Part shown: positions 50,736 to 60,350 of the stretch, one piece after another
How the letters are laid out: each line of letters starts with the position of its first letter
Numbering within the stretch: position 1 is the first letter of the stretch
Assembly: GCF_002876705.1 (NCBI RefSeq)
Contig: NZ_MDAG01000035.1
Span: 305,080-369,079, forward strand
Source of the DNA: Enterovibrio norvegicus_B
GTDB taxonomy: Bacteria; Pseudomonadota; Gammaproteobacteria; Enterobacterales; Vibrionaceae
Reading direction: 5' to 3'
Length of the DNA stretch: 64,000 nucleotides
Notes under the pieces: model-generated
Databases searched by the model: none
The model's input: the letters and a program-made list of their open reading frames with translations, nothing else
Told to the model about the DNA's origin: nothing
Program-made: the position numbers and the translations under genes

Positions 50736-52074
50736 ATTAAAGAAGTGGTTAAAAGACAATGAAATCACAGAAGTAGAGTGCGTGGTCGGCGACTTGTCTG
50801 GGATTGCACGCGGCAAAATCGCCCCTGTCGATAAATTCATCAGTGAAGGCGAAATGCGCCTGCCTGAGAGTGTATTGCTTCAAACTGTGACCGGTGATTA
50901 TGTCGATGACGACATTTATTACGCACTGTTAGATGAAGCGGATATTGACTTCATTTGTAAGCCTGACGAAGACGCGGTCTACCTCTTGCCGTGGACCGTA
51001 GAAAAAACCGCGCAAATCATTCATGACACCTTCGATAAGATGGGAAACCCCATCGATCTGACGCCTCGCAATGTGCTTAAAAAAGTTCTTAAGCTCTATG
51101 AAGAGCAAAACTGGCAACCCGTTGTAGCACCAGAAATGGAGTTTTACCTCACCGCGCGAAGTGCCGATCCAGATTTACCACTTGAGCCGCCGATTGGTCG
51201 TTCAGGCCGTGTTGAGACAGGCCGTCAGTCGTTTTCCATTGATGCTGCCAACGAATTCGATCCCCTGTTTGAAGACATGTACGACTGGTGTGAAACCCAA
51301 GGGTTGTCGATTGACACCTTGATACATGAAGAAGGTGTCGCGCAGATGGAAATCAATTTCCGTCATGGCGATCCATTGGTGCTTGCCGACCAAGTCTTTG
51401 TGTTCAAACGCACGCTTCGAGAAGCCGCACTCAAACACAACGTGGTTGCTACCTTCATGTCCAAGCCAATCACGGATGAGCCGGGCAGTGCAATGCACTT
51501 GCACCAGAGTATTCTGGATACCAAAACAGGTAAGAACATCTTCACCAGTGAAGATGGCACCAGCTCATCACTTTTCTACGGTCACATCGCTGGCCTACAG
51601 CAATACATTCCTCAAATGCTGCCGTTATTCGCGCCCAACGTGAATTCCTTCCGCCGTTTCTTGCCTGATACGTCAGCGCCAGTGAATGTGGAGTGGGGGG
51701 AAGAAAATCGCACCTGTGGTTTGCGTGTACCGAGTTGTTCACCACAAAACCGTCGTGTTGAAAACCGTCTGCCGGGCGCGGATGCCAACAGTTATTTGGC
51801 GATCGCGGCGAGTTTGTTGTGTGGCTACATCGGCATGATGAAAGAATTAAAACCAACGTCACCCGCACAAGGGCGCAATTATGAAATCCGTAGCCCTGTG
51901 TTGCCTTACACCCTAGAGAGTGCGCTCGAATCGATGGAAGCGTGTGATGAAGTGGCAGAGTATCTCGGTGATGCGTTCGCGAAAGCCTACATCGCGGTGA
52001 AACGCAAGGAACAAGAGAACTTCAAGCGCGTGATCAGTTCATGGGAGCGCGAGTTCTTGCTGCTAACGGTCTAG
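50728..52074 (+). CDS. second glutamine synthetase family protein (PuuA-like)
   Basis: This 448-residue protein has the same fold: VVGDLSGIARGKIAPVDKF, APEMEFYLTAR, MEINFRHGDPL, GSAMHLHQSIL and NSFRRFLPDTSAPVN. It differs clearly from the first copy, so the substrate may be another amine. The ATG at 50728 (MNKLKKWLKDNEI) overlaps the puuD stop, giving a puuD-GS-spuC order. The longer open frame up to 50617 is a shadow of puuD. Confidence 0.9.
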   Translation: MNKLKKWLKDNEITEVECVVGDLSGIARGKIAPVDKFISEGEMRLPESVLLQTVTGDYVDDDIYYALLDEADIDFICKPDEDAVYLLPWTVEKTAQIIHDTFDKMGNPIDLTPRNVLKKVLKLYEEQNWQPVVAPEMEFYLTARSADPDLPLEPPIGRSGRVETGRQSFSIDAANEFDPLFEDMYDWCETQGLSIDTLIHEEGVAQMEINFRHGDPLVLADQVFVFKRTLREAALKHNVVATFMSKPITDEPGSAMHLHQSILDTKTGKNIFTSEDGTSSSLFYGHIAGLQQYIPQMLPLFAPNVNSFRRFLPDTSAPVNVEWGEENRTCGLRVPSCSPQNRRVENRLPGADANSYLAIAASLLCGYIGMMKELKPTSPAQGRNYEIRSPVLPYTLESALESMEACDEVAEYLGDAFAKAYIAVKRKEQENFKRVISSWEREFLLLTV

Positions 52075-52232
52075 CTGTGATCGGTTTACGGGCATAAAAC
52101 CCAAGCAAGAAATCAATAAATGCAATTTACATAGAAAGAAACCAGCGAGAAAAGAACAATGAAGAAAAGGTGGCAACCTGCATGACGTAGCGCGGGTTGC
52201 CGATGACAAACCAACATGGATGTGGAGGTCAC

Positions 52233-53621
52233 ATGACACACGCCGTGCAAAACCAAGATACACAAACCTTACAAGCACTAGACAATGCACATTACCTTCA
52301 CCCTTTCAGTGATCACAAGTCGCTGCGAGAGAAGGGCGCAAGAATGATTGTGCGTGCGGAAGGGGTGTATATTTGGGACAGCGACGGTAACCGCATCCTG
52401 GATGGAATGGCTGGCCTTTGGTGCACCAATATTGGCTATGGCGAGAAACGTCTGGCCGACGCTGCGCAACGTCAAATGCAGGAACTGCCTTACTACAACA
52501 GCTTCTTCCAATGTGCTCACCCTCCTGTGGTTGAGCTTGCCAAAGAGATAGCCGATCTCGCGCCGGACCACATGAATCAGGTGTTCTTTACCGGTTCTGG
52601 TTCGGAATCAAACGACACTGTACTTCGTATGGTGCGTCATTACTGGACACTCAAAGGCCAACCGGAAAAATTTACCATTATCGGCCGCCACAATGGCTAT
52701 CACGGCTCTACCGTTGCCGGTGCGAGCCTCGGTGGCATGAAAGCCATGCACAAACAAGGTGGCTTGCCGATTCCTGGCATTCACCATATTCCTCAACCTT
52801 ATTGGTTTGGGGAAGGTGGGGACCTCACCCCAGAAGCGTTTGGTATTCAAGCAGCGCAAGAACTCGAAAAAGCCATTCTTGAACTCGGCGAAGACAAGGT
52901 TGCCGCCTTTATTGCTGAACCCTTTCAAGGGGCGGGTGGCGTGATTATTCCCCCTTCTACTTATTGGCCTGAAATCGGCCGTATCCTCGAGAAATACGAC
53001 ATTTTGATGATCGCTGACGAAGTGATCTGTGGCTTTGGCCGAACGGGTGAGTGGTTCGGCAGTCAACATTTCGGTATCCATCCTGACTTTATGTCCATCG
53101 CGAAAGGCATGACCTCGGGATACATCCCTATGGGCGGCGTGATTGTGAGCGACCGCGTGGCGAACACCTTTGAAGAAAAGGGCGGTGATTTCAACCACGG
53201 GTACACCTATTCAGGGCACCCCGTTTCTGCGGCCGTGGCGCTCGAAAATCTGCGAGTGATGAAAGAAAAGAATTTGGTTCAGTATGTCAAAGAAGACATT
53301 GGGCCTTACCTGCAAAGCAAATGGCAAACACTGGCTGATCATCCTCTGGTGGGAGAAGCACGAGGTGTTGGACTTGTCGCGGCCATTGAATTGGTGAAAG
53401 ACAAAGCAACACGTGGACGATTCGATGAATCTGTCGGTATTGGTGAAATTTGTCGCGACCTGAGTGTCGAGAACGGCCTTGTTATGCGGGCTTGCGGCGA
53501 CACCATGATCATCAGCCCACCGCTTGTCATCTCACATTCGGAAGTGGATGAACTTGTTGAAAAAGCGAGCTTGGCCTTGGATCTCACCTTCGAGCATCTT
53601 AAACGCCTCGACGCGGTGTAG
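52233..53621 (+). CDS. spuC: putrescine--pyruvate (class III) aminotransferase, SpuC-like
   Basis: This 462-residue PLP enzyme has GMAGLWCTNIGYG near the start, ADEVICGFGRTGEWFG near 270 and the PLP Lys in MSIAKGMTSGYIPMGG near 290. It matches SpuC, which transaminates putrescine with pyruvate to 4-aminobutanal. The ATG at 52233 has GGAGG upstream. It gives a second, transaminase route for putrescine beside the gamma-glutamyl route. Confidence 0.9.
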   Translation: MTHAVQNQDTQTLQALDNAHYLHPFSDHKSLREKGARMIVRAEGVYIWDSDGNRILDGMAGLWCTNIGYGEKRLADAAQRQMQELPYYNSFFQCAHPPVVELAKEIADLAPDHMNQVFFTGSGSESNDTVLRMVRHYWTLKGQPEKFTIIGRHNGYHGSTVAGASLGGMKAMHKQGGLPIPGIHHIPQPYWFGEGGDLTPEAFGIQAAQELEKAILELGEDKVAAFIAEPFQGAGGVIIPPSTYWPEIGRILEKYDILMIADEVICGFGRTGEWFGSQHFGIHPDFMSIAKGMTSGYIPMGGVIVSDRVANTFEEKGGDFNHGYTYSGHPVSAAVALENLRVMKEKNLVQYVKEDIGPYLQSKWQTLADHPLVGEARGVGLVAAIELVKDKATRGRFDESVGIGEICRDLSVENGLVMRACGDTMIISPPLVISHSEVDELVEKASLALDLTFEHLKRLDAV

Positions 53622-53772
53622 CGTTAATGTAAGGGACATCGACAGGACACGATATCATGCGCATATTTCGGTGTGCGCACACCATCACGCCAGATTGGAT
53701 AGATCTGGTTGGGAGACAGGGATGTGATAGCGCGCTCTATCTCCGATACGGAAAGGACCCAAAGGAGAGAAC

Positions 53773-54891
53773 ATGAAAATGGCAATCCGAAATAAGACCA
53801 CCGCAGCTGCCCTTGCGGGGCTGTTGGCGTCATCTGGACTGATGATGTCCACCAGCGTTCATGCGGAAGAAATCCTACGTATATACAACTGGAGCGATTA
53901 CATCGCCGAAGACACCATAGAGAACTTTGAAAAAGAAACCGGCATTAAAGTGACCTATGACGTGTACGACAGTAATGACGTACTCGAAGCCAAATTATTA
54001 TCAGGAAACTCTGGTTATGACTTGGTGGTGCCTTCCAGTAATTTCCTCGCCAAACAAATCCAAGCTGGCGCGTTTCAAAAGCTAGATAAAACGCTTCTGA
54101 CCAACAACGGCAACCTTGACCCCGCCATGATGAAACGTCTCGAAATGGCCGATCCGGGTAACCAATATGCGATTCCTTACCTTTGGGGAACTAATGGCAT
54201 TGGCTACAACGTAGAGAAAGTGAAAGCTGCGTTGGGTGGGCCGTTACCTGAGAACAAACTTGATCTGCTACTTGACCCGCAATACGCCGCCAAGTTGAAG
54301 AGTTGTGGGATTGCCGTGGTCGATTCAGCTGACGAAGTCATGCCACAAGTGCTGCAATATTTGGGTAAAGATCCCAATTCAACCAACAAGAAAGATTACA
54401 AAGCCGTGGGCGAAGCGCTCGCTAAAATCCGCCCGTATGTTACGTATTTCCACTCTTCTCGCTACATCACAGACTTGGCGAATGGTGATATCTGCTTAGC
54501 GTATGGCTTCTCAGGCGATATTTTCCAAGCCGCAGACCGTGCGGATGAAGCAGGGAATGGTCAAGTCGTCGATTACGCCATTCCAAGTGAAGGTGCACAG
54601 CTTTGGTTCGACATGATGGCAATCCCCGCCGATGCGAAGAATGCCAAAAATGCACTGGCTTTCATGAACTACTTGCTGCGTCCTGAAGTGATTGCTCCGA
54701 TCACCGATTACGTGGTGTATGCGAACCCGAACCCCGCCTCCAATGATCTGATTGAAAAAGAGATCTTGGAGAACCCATCGATTTACCCAACACCAGAAGT
54801 GATGGATCGTTTGTTCATTTCTGAAGTCCTCCCTCTGAAAATCAATCGCGTGCGAACGCGCATTTGGACCCGCATGAAAACGGGGCAATAG
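53773..54891 (+). CDS. potF: putrescine ABC transporter substrate-binding protein PotF/SpuD
   Basis: This 372-residue protein has a signal peptide (about 1-32, cut after VHA) and the spermidine/putrescine-binding fold: LRIYNWSDYIAEDTIENFEKETGIKV region, and YDLVVPSSNFLAKQI. Length equals E. coli PotF (370). It is the periplasmic receptor for the PotGHI importer. Confidence 0.94.
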   Translation: MKMAIRNKTTAAALAGLLASSGLMMSTSVHAEEILRIYNWSDYIAEDTIENFEKETGIKVTYDVYDSNDVLEAKLLSGNSGYDLVVPSSNFLAKQIQAGAFQKLDKTLLTNNGNLDPAMMKRLEMADPGNQYAIPYLWGTNGIGYNVEKVKAALGGPLPENKLDLLLDPQYAAKLKSCGIAVVDSADEVMPQVLQYLGKDPNSTNKKDYKAVGEALAKIRPYVTYFHSSRYITDLANGDICLAYGFSGDIFQAADRADEAGNGQVVDYAIPSEGAQLWFDMMAIPADAKNAKNALAFMNYLLRPEVIAPITDYVVYANPNPASNDLIEKEILENPSIYPTPEVMDRLFISEVLPLKINRVRTRIWTRMKTGQ

Positions 54892-54910
54892 CGACGCCTT
54901 GTCGCAGGCT

Positions 54911-54949
54911 TTACGCCGCGCTTATCAGTAGATCTAGCGCGGCGTGTTT
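54911..54949 (+). terminator. hairpin between potF and potG
   Basis: ACGCCGCGCT (54913-54922) and AGCGCGGCGT (54936-54945) form a perfect 10-bp stem. Only GTTTCC follows, so it probably stabilises the potF mRNA or terminates partly, letting the receptor be made in excess over the permease. Confidence 0.65.
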
Positions 54950-55073
54950 CCATACCAGTTGTGTCGCTCGAAGGAGAGCCACTTAGTGAAATGAGCTGCC
55001 GAGGCATGTCGAATGTTAGGTGGTTGTCCTTCCAGAGCAATAACGGCGACTGCAGCAGTAAGTAGGAGGTCTC

Positions 55074-56225
55074 ATGACGACCAGTAATCCGCAACCCAGT
55101 AATTTACAAGACGGCGCGGAGCAGGGCGCGGCGAAACAAGAACCGCTGTTGAAAATCGATCGCGTCAGCAAGCTATTTGGCGATGTACGAGCCGTTGATG
55201 ATGTGTCATTGACCATTGACCGAGGCGAGATATTCTCGTTGCTTGGCGGATCTGGGTCGGGGAAATCGACCTTGCTACGTATGTTGGCGGGGTTCGAAAA
55301 ACCGTCGAGCGGGCGCATTTTTCTTGATGGCGAAGACATCACCGATATCCCTCCCTATGATCGACCGATCAACATGATGTTTCAGTCGTATGCCTTATTT
55401 CCGCACATGACCGTCGCGCAGAACATTGCCTTTGGTTTGAAGCAAGACAAGATGAAGAAAGACGAGATCAACGCTAACGTCGAAGAAATGCTTCGTCTTG
55501 TTCGGATGGAAGCCTTTGCCAACCGGAAACCGCATCAACTGTCAGGTGGTCAGCGTCAGCGTGTGGCGTTGGCGCGTTCACTCGCCAAACGGCCGAAGCT
55601 ATTGTTGCTCGATGAGCCAATGGGGGCATTGGATAAAAAACTGCGGACGCAAATGCAATTAGAAGTGGTCGAGATCCTTGAACGCGTTGGCGTGACCTGC
55701 GTGATGGTGACGCACGACCAAGAAGAAGCCATGACCATGGCAGGGCGGATATCCATCATGCATGAAGGATGGATAGCTCAAACAGGTACGCCGACAGACA
55801 TCTACGAAAGCCCGAACAGCCGAATGATTGCTGAGTTTATTGGCTCAGTGAACTTATTCGAAGGGGAAATCGTTACCGACGAAGCGGACCATTGCATCAT
55901 TGAGTCACAAGAAACGCCGCAGCCAATGTTTGTTGGCTATGGTGTTGCTACCAATCTTGAAGACAAAAAGGTGTGGTTGGCGGTGAGACCAGAAAAAGCC
56001 TTAATCGGGCGTGACCAACCTGACGATCAATACAATTGGGCGAAAGGCATTGTTCACGATATCGCGTATTTGGGCGGCACCTCTGTGTACTACGTGAAAC
56101 TGCCAACCGATAAAATTGTCATGTGCAGTATGGCCAATGTGACACGTCGTCAAGACAGACCCACATGGGACGATGAAGTCTTCATTAGTTGGGAGGCCAC
56201 CAGTGGTGTGGTGTTGCGCGTATGA
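55074..56225 (+). CDS. potG: putrescine ABC transporter ATP-binding protein PotG
   Basis: This 383-residue ATPase has Walker A GGSGSGKST near residues 59-67, Q-loop MMFQSYALFPHM, signature LSGGQRQRVA near 156 and Walker B LLLLDEPMGALD. A C-terminal TOBE domain (about 290-375) follows. GGAGG precedes the ATG. It energises PotHI. The stop overlaps the potH start by four bases. Confidence 0.95.
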   Translation: MTTSNPQPSNLQDGAEQGAAKQEPLLKIDRVSKLFGDVRAVDDVSLTIDRGEIFSLLGGSGSGKSTLLRMLAGFEKPSSGRIFLDGEDITDIPPYDRPINMMFQSYALFPHMTVAQNIAFGLKQDKMKKDEINANVEEMLRLVRMEAFANRKPHQLSGGQRQRVALARSLAKRPKLLLLDEPMGALDKKLRTQMQLEVVEILERVGVTCVMVTHDQEEAMTMAGRISIMHEGWIAQTGTPTDIYESPNSRMIAEFIGSVNLFEGEIVTDEADHCIIESQETPQPMFVGYGVATNLEDKKVWLAVRPEKALIGRDQPDDQYNWAKGIVHDIAYLGGTSVYYVKLPTDKIVMCSMANVTRRQDRPTWDDEVFISWEATSGVVLRV

Positions 56226-57172
56226 CAAACTCAACTTCCCCAATGCAAAACGGCACAAAAACGGTAGCCCCGCACAAATCACGCGTCCTTTTTCCGAAGG
56301 GCCGTCATTTCACTATGGGCTTCCCGTTCTTTTGGCTACTGTTGTTCTTTGCGCTGCCGTTTGCCATCGTGTTGAAAATCAGTTTCTCGACCGCAGCCAT
56401 TGCCATTCCGCCTTATGAAGCCATCGCACAATACGCCGATGAAGTGCTCGAAATTGCCATCAACCTTGAAAACTACATCCGTATTCTTGATGACGATTTG
56501 TATTACCTCGCGTACCTCAGTTCCCTCAAAATTGCATTCTTCTCGACGTTAGGTTGTTTGCTGTTGGGCTACCCCATGGCGTATGCCATCGCCCGTGCTC
56601 CTGCTCGTATGCAAACCTTGCTGCTCTTGCTGATCATGTTGCCATCGTGGACGTCATTTCTGATCCGTGTTTACGCATGGATGGGGCTGCTGAGTAACAC
56701 GGGCATCATCAACAGTTCGCTGATCTGGCTGGGTGTCATCACAGATCCCATTCAGATCCTTAACACCAATGTCGCGGTGTATATCGGCATTGTTTATACC
56801 TATTTACCGTTTATGGTGCTGCCGCTGTACGCCAATTTGGTGAAGCTGGATGGGAGCTTGTTGGAAGCAGCCTCCGATCTCGGCTCACGTAACTTCAATA
56901 CCTTCTGGACGGTGACTTTACCGCTGTCGAAAGGCGGCATCATTGCGGGTTCCATGTTGGTGTTTATCCCGGTTGTGGGTGAGTTCGTGATCCCTGAACT
57001 GCTAGGCGGTCCTGAAACCTTGATGATAGGGAAGGTGCTGTGGCAGGAATTCTTTAATAACCGAGATTGGCCTGTCGCATCGGCCTTGGCGATCGTGATG
57101 CTGTTGTTATTGATCATTCCGATCACCTTGTTCCATCACTATCAATCCAAAGACATGGAGGCTGACCGATGA
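56222..57172 (+). CDS. potH: putrescine ABC transporter permease PotH
   Basis: This 316-residue integral membrane protein has about six helices and the EAA loop LLEAASDLGSRNFNTFWTVTLPLSKGGI. Length matches E. coli PotH (317). The ATG at 56222 forms the ATGA overlap with potG. The longer open frame from 56189 is unlikely. Confidence 0.94.
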   Translation: MTNSTSPMQNGTKTVAPHKSRVLFPKGRHFTMGFPFFWLLLFFALPFAIVLKISFSTAAIAIPPYEAIAQYADEVLEIAINLENYIRILDDDLYYLAYLSSLKIAFFSTLGCLLLGYPMAYAIARAPARMQTLLLLLIMLPSWTSFLIRVYAWMGLLSNTGIINSSLIWLGVITDPIQILNTNVAVYIGIVYTYLPFMVLPLYANLVKLDGSLLEAASDLGSRNFNTFWTVTLPLSKGGIIAGSMLVFIPVVGEFVIPELLGGPETLMIGKVLWQEFFNNRDWPVASALAIVMLLLLIIPITLFHHYQSKDMEADR

Positions 57173-58011
57173 AACGTTGGCAATTTTCTACCGTGATGCT
57201 CTGGGTCGGGTTGGTGTTCCTCTATCTGCCCATGCTTATCTTGGTGATTTACTCTTTCAATGCGTCAAAGCTTGTGACTGTGTGGGGGGGATTCTCACCT
57301 AAGTGGTATGCAGAACTTTTTAAAGATGAACAGATTCTGCAAGCCGTTTGGACAAGCCTTCGTATCGCGTTTTATAGCTCAACCATGGCCGTCATCATTG
57401 GCACATTGGCAGCGTTCGTCATGACACGATTTAGACGCTCATGGGGACGCTTAAGCCTATCAAATATGATCACTGCACCTTTGGTGATGCCAGATGTGAT
57501 CATCGGTTTGTCGCTGTTGCTTTTGTTCGTGCAAATGGGCGAGTTGTTCGGCTGGCCAGCAGAGCGCGGCATGACGACGGTGTGGATTGCACACTCTACA
57601 TTTTGTGCGGCTTATGTGGCTGTGGTGGTGTCATCGCGGTTGCGGGAACTCGATTTTTCCATTGAAGAAGCCGGTATGGATTTAGGTGCCACGCCGCTGA
57701 AGGTCTTCTTTGTGATCACCGTGCCCATGATAGCGCCTGCGCTGGTGGCGGGGTGGTTGCTGAGCTTTAGCTTGTCGCTCGATGATTTGGTGATCGCAAG
57801 CTTTGTTTCTGGCCCCGGTTCAACGACCTTGCCAATGGTGGTGTTCTCGTCTGTCAGGCTTGGCGTGTCGCCGAAAATCAATGCACTCGCGACCCTGATT
57901 ATTCTGGCCGTTTCTTTGTTCGCGTTTCTTTCTTGGTACGTGGCGCGTCGCGCCGAGCGGAAATCCTTGGAAGACATGAAACGGATGAATGAAGACCTGC
58001 CAGCGTCATAA
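57169..58011 (+). CDS. potI: putrescine ABC transporter permease PotI
   Basis: This 280-residue permease with about six helices has the EAA loop IEEAGMDLGATPLKVFFVITVPMIAPA. It partners PotH in the membrane channel. It overlaps potH by four bases (ATGA). E. coli PotI is 281 residues. Confidence 0.94.
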   Translation: MKRWQFSTVMLWVGLVFLYLPMLILVIYSFNASKLVTVWGGFSPKWYAELFKDEQILQAVWTSLRIAFYSSTMAVIIGTLAAFVMTRFRRSWGRLSLSNMITAPLVMPDVIIGLSLLLLFVQMGELFGWPAERGMTTVWIAHSTFCAAYVAVVVSSRLRELDFSIEEAGMDLGATPLKVFFVITVPMIAPALVAGWLLSFSLSLDDLVIASFVSGPGSTTLPMVVFSSVRLGVSPKINALATLIILAVSLFAFLSWYVARRAERKSLEDMKRMNEDLPAS

Positions 58012-58031
58012 CCAGAACCTGATAATTTTGT

Positions 58032-58066
58032 TCAGGACTCAGGACTCAGGACTCAGGACTCAGGAC
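58032..58066 (+). repeat. five tandem copies of the heptamer TCAGGAC
   Basis: Five perfect 7-bp units lie head to tail in the gap between potI and puuB. The unit ends as TCAGGACCC. A different heptamer repeats at the right end of the window (63981-64000). Confidence 0.9.
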
Positions 58067-58133
58067 CCAAAGACGTTAGATCTGAAACCGTAATTAACCG
58101 TTAAGCGTTTTTTCATGTAGGGAAGATAACATC

Positions 58134-59477
58134 ATGCTGGAACAAACACGTTCGAGTGAACACGATGCAGGCGCTGCAGCGTCTGGGATCGTTGATGCAG
58201 CCGTAGAGCATGCGCCTTCGTATTACGCGGCGTCTGCCAACCCTTCTCCGGTTCGCGATTCGTTAACCGCAGACATCGAAACGGATGTCTGCATTATCGG
58301 CGCAGGCTACACGGGCTTGTCGTCGGCCTTGCATCTGCTTGAAGCGGGGTTTCGTGTCACCGTGCTTGAAGCCGCACGTGTCGGATGGGGCGCGTCGGGG
58401 CGAAATGGCGGACAGATCGTTAACAGCTATAGCCGCGACATTGATGTCATCGAGAAAACCGTCGGCAAAAAAAATGCGGCCTTGTTCGGTGACATGGCCT
58501 TTGAAGGCGGGCGTATTATCCGTGAACGCGTTGAAAAGTATGGCATTCGCTGCGACCTCAAAAACGGAGGCGTTTTTGCCGCCTTAAACGACAAACAGCT
58601 TAAAGACATTCAGCACCAAAAAGCGCTGTGGGAGCGTTATGGAAATGACCAACTTGAAATGCTCTCTCAATCTGACATGCGCAATGTGGTGGATACCGAC
58701 CAGTACGTGGGTGGTTTACTCGACAAAAGTGGCGGTCATATTCATCCGTTAAACCTCGCCTTAGGGGAAGCGGCAGCCGTTGAAAGCCTTGGCGGTAAAA
58801 TCTACGAAGACTCGGCGGTTGTGCGCGTTGAACGCGGCGAACCGGTCAAAGTGTTCACCGAGCATGGGTCGGTAACGGCGTCGTTTTTGATCGTGGCGGG
58901 GAATGCGTACCTTGGTGGGCTAGTGCCCGAACTGAAAGCCAAGTCTATGCCTTGTGGGACACAAGTGATCACCACAGAGCCGTTATCTGATGAGCTGGCA
59001 GCGTCCATTTTGCCGCAAGATTACTGCGTAGAAGATTGTAATTACCTGCTCGATTATTACCGTTTATCCGGCGATAAGCGTCTGATTTACGGCGGCGGTG
59101 TGGTGTACGGCGCACGCGACCCTTCAGACATTAACGCCATCATTCGCCCCAAAATGCTCAAGACCTTTCCTCAGCTGGAAAACGTGAAAATCGATTATAG
59201 CTGGACGGGCAACTTCTTAATGACCTTGTCACGCTTGCCGCAAGTCGGGCGCATTGGCAACAATATCTACTATTCCCAAGGCTGTAGCGGCCATGGCGTC
59301 ACCTACACGCACCTTGCTGGGCGTCTAATGTCAGAAGTGTTGAAAGGGCAAGCCGAGCGCTTTGATGCGTTTGCCTCTCTACCACATTTGCCGTTCCCTG
59401 GTGGGCACATGCTGCGCGTACCGTTTTCAATGTTAGGGGCGTGGTATTACACGGTGCGGGATAAGTTTGGTATTTGA
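58134..59477 (+). CDS. puuB: gamma-glutamylputrescine oxidoreductase PuuB-like (first copy)
   Basis: This 447-residue FAD-dependent amine oxidase (DAO family) has the dinucleotide motif VCIIGAGYTGLSSALHL at about residues 52-68, VGWGASGRNGGQIVN near 83 and CSGHGVTYTHLAG near 385. It should oxidise gamma-glutamylputrescine to the aldehyde. It is followed by the convergent puuR gene. E. coli PuuB is 426 residues, and this one has about 20 extra at the N-terminus. Confidence 0.9.
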   Translation: MLEQTRSSEHDAGAAASGIVDAAVEHAPSYYAASANPSPVRDSLTADIETDVCIIGAGYTGLSSALHLLEAGFRVTVLEAARVGWGASGRNGGQIVNSYSRDIDVIEKTVGKKNAALFGDMAFEGGRIIRERVEKYGIRCDLKNGGVFAALNDKQLKDIQHQKALWERYGNDQLEMLSQSDMRNVVDTDQYVGGLLDKSGGHIHPLNLALGEAAAVESLGGKIYEDSAVVRVERGEPVKVFTEHGSVTASFLIVAGNAYLGGLVPELKAKSMPCGTQVITTEPLSDELAASILPQDYCVEDCNYLLDYYRLSGDKRLIYGGGVVYGARDPSDINAIIRPKMLKTFPQLENVKIDYSWTGNFLMTLSRLPQVGRIGNNIYYSQGCSGHGVTYTHLAGRLMSEVLKGQAERFDAFASLPHLPFPGGHMLRVPFSMLGAWYYTVRDKFGI

Positions 59478-59579
59478 AGCCGAACGTTATGCATTGTTTT
59501 ACTCATCGCCTCCACAACCAAGCTGCTGGAGGCGATGCGTTCAGTGATTTGAATGCGGAGTGATTGACGGCAAAAGCCA

Positions 59580-60128
59580 TCAGAAGTTTGCAGGGGTTGT
59601 CGCGCTGAAAATGCGACAGGTTTCCTCAAAAGGATTGGCGAAACGGTGCGGTCGGTTACTGTCGAAGTAATAGCTGTCGCCGGCTTCAAGCACAAAAACG
59701 TCATCACCAACCGTCAGTTCAAGGCGACCTTCGATCACAATGCCAGATTCTTCACCGTCATGCTGAAGCATGTCATCACCTGAGTTGGTGTTGGGCGGAT
59801 AGATTTCGGATAGCACGGATAATGCGCGGTTGGGAAAGGCTTTACCGACGACTTTCATTGAAACGTCGTCAGAGCCGATTTCAAGAAGGTCTTCTTGGCG
59901 ATAAACAACAGGCGCGGTGTCTGCCTCCGCGATATCGGCAGAAAAGAATTCCACCAGTGACATAGGAATGCCGGAGAGCACCTTTTTGAGGGAGCTTACT
60001 GAAGGGCTGACGCTGTTTTTCTCAATCATTGAGATGGTGCTGTTGGTGACGCCCGCGCGTTTTGCGAGTTCGCGTTGGGACAAGCCACGGCTCTTTCTTA
60101 TTGCTTTAAGGTTGGCACCGATATCCAA
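59580..60128 (-). CDS. puuR: PuuR-like repressor with cupin domain
   Basis: This 182-residue protein has an XRE HTH (ANLKAIRKSRGLSQRELAK, NSTISMIEKNSVSPSVSSL) and a C-terminal cupin (GEESGIVIEGRLELTVGDDVFVLEAGDSYYF). It aligns with E. coli PuuR (185 residues) over its length. PuuR represses Puu genes until putrescine binds. The TTG at 60128 is chosen because AAGGAG lies nine bases upstream. The open frame beyond it has no similarity. It is divergent from the second puuB copy. Confidence 0.9.
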   Translation of the reverse strand: MDIGANLKAIRKSRGLSQRELAKRAGVTNSTISMIEKNSVSPSVSSLKKVLSGIPMSLVEFFSADIAEADTAPVVYRQEDLLEIGSDDVSMKVVGKAFPNRALSVLSEIYPPNTNSGDDMLQHDGEESGIVIEGRLELTVGDDVFVLEAGDSYYFDSNRPHRFANPFEETCRIFSATTPANF

Positions 60129-60318
60129 TGTCAGCGTCTCCTTTTTTGTTCCTAAAAGTGGTTGAGCACGCCCGAATCCCGAGATACTCACAGATAACTG
60201 TAATAGATTTTGAACATGAGATCCTACTGACTCACGGTGGGTAATCAAGTGTTTTGTGAGCAACCAATAAGAATTGAGACCAAACGCGACAACGAAAACC
60301 AATGAATGCGTTAGTCTT

Positions 60319-60333
60319 TGTTAATTATATTTT
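60319..60333 (-). promoter_or_regulatory. candidate PuuR operator upstream of the second puuB copy
   Basis: The minus strand reads AAAATATAATTAACA, which matches 14 of 15 positions of the E. coli PuuR recognition sequence as I recall it. It lies 18 bases before the start of the second puuB and overlaps a -10-like TATATT. Confidence 0.6.
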
Positions 60334-60350
60334 ACATTGAGGATGCCGCC

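Noticed and set aside
58032..58066. CRISPR-like array
   Set aside because: The units are 7 bp and contiguous without spacers, so this is a simple tandem repeat.
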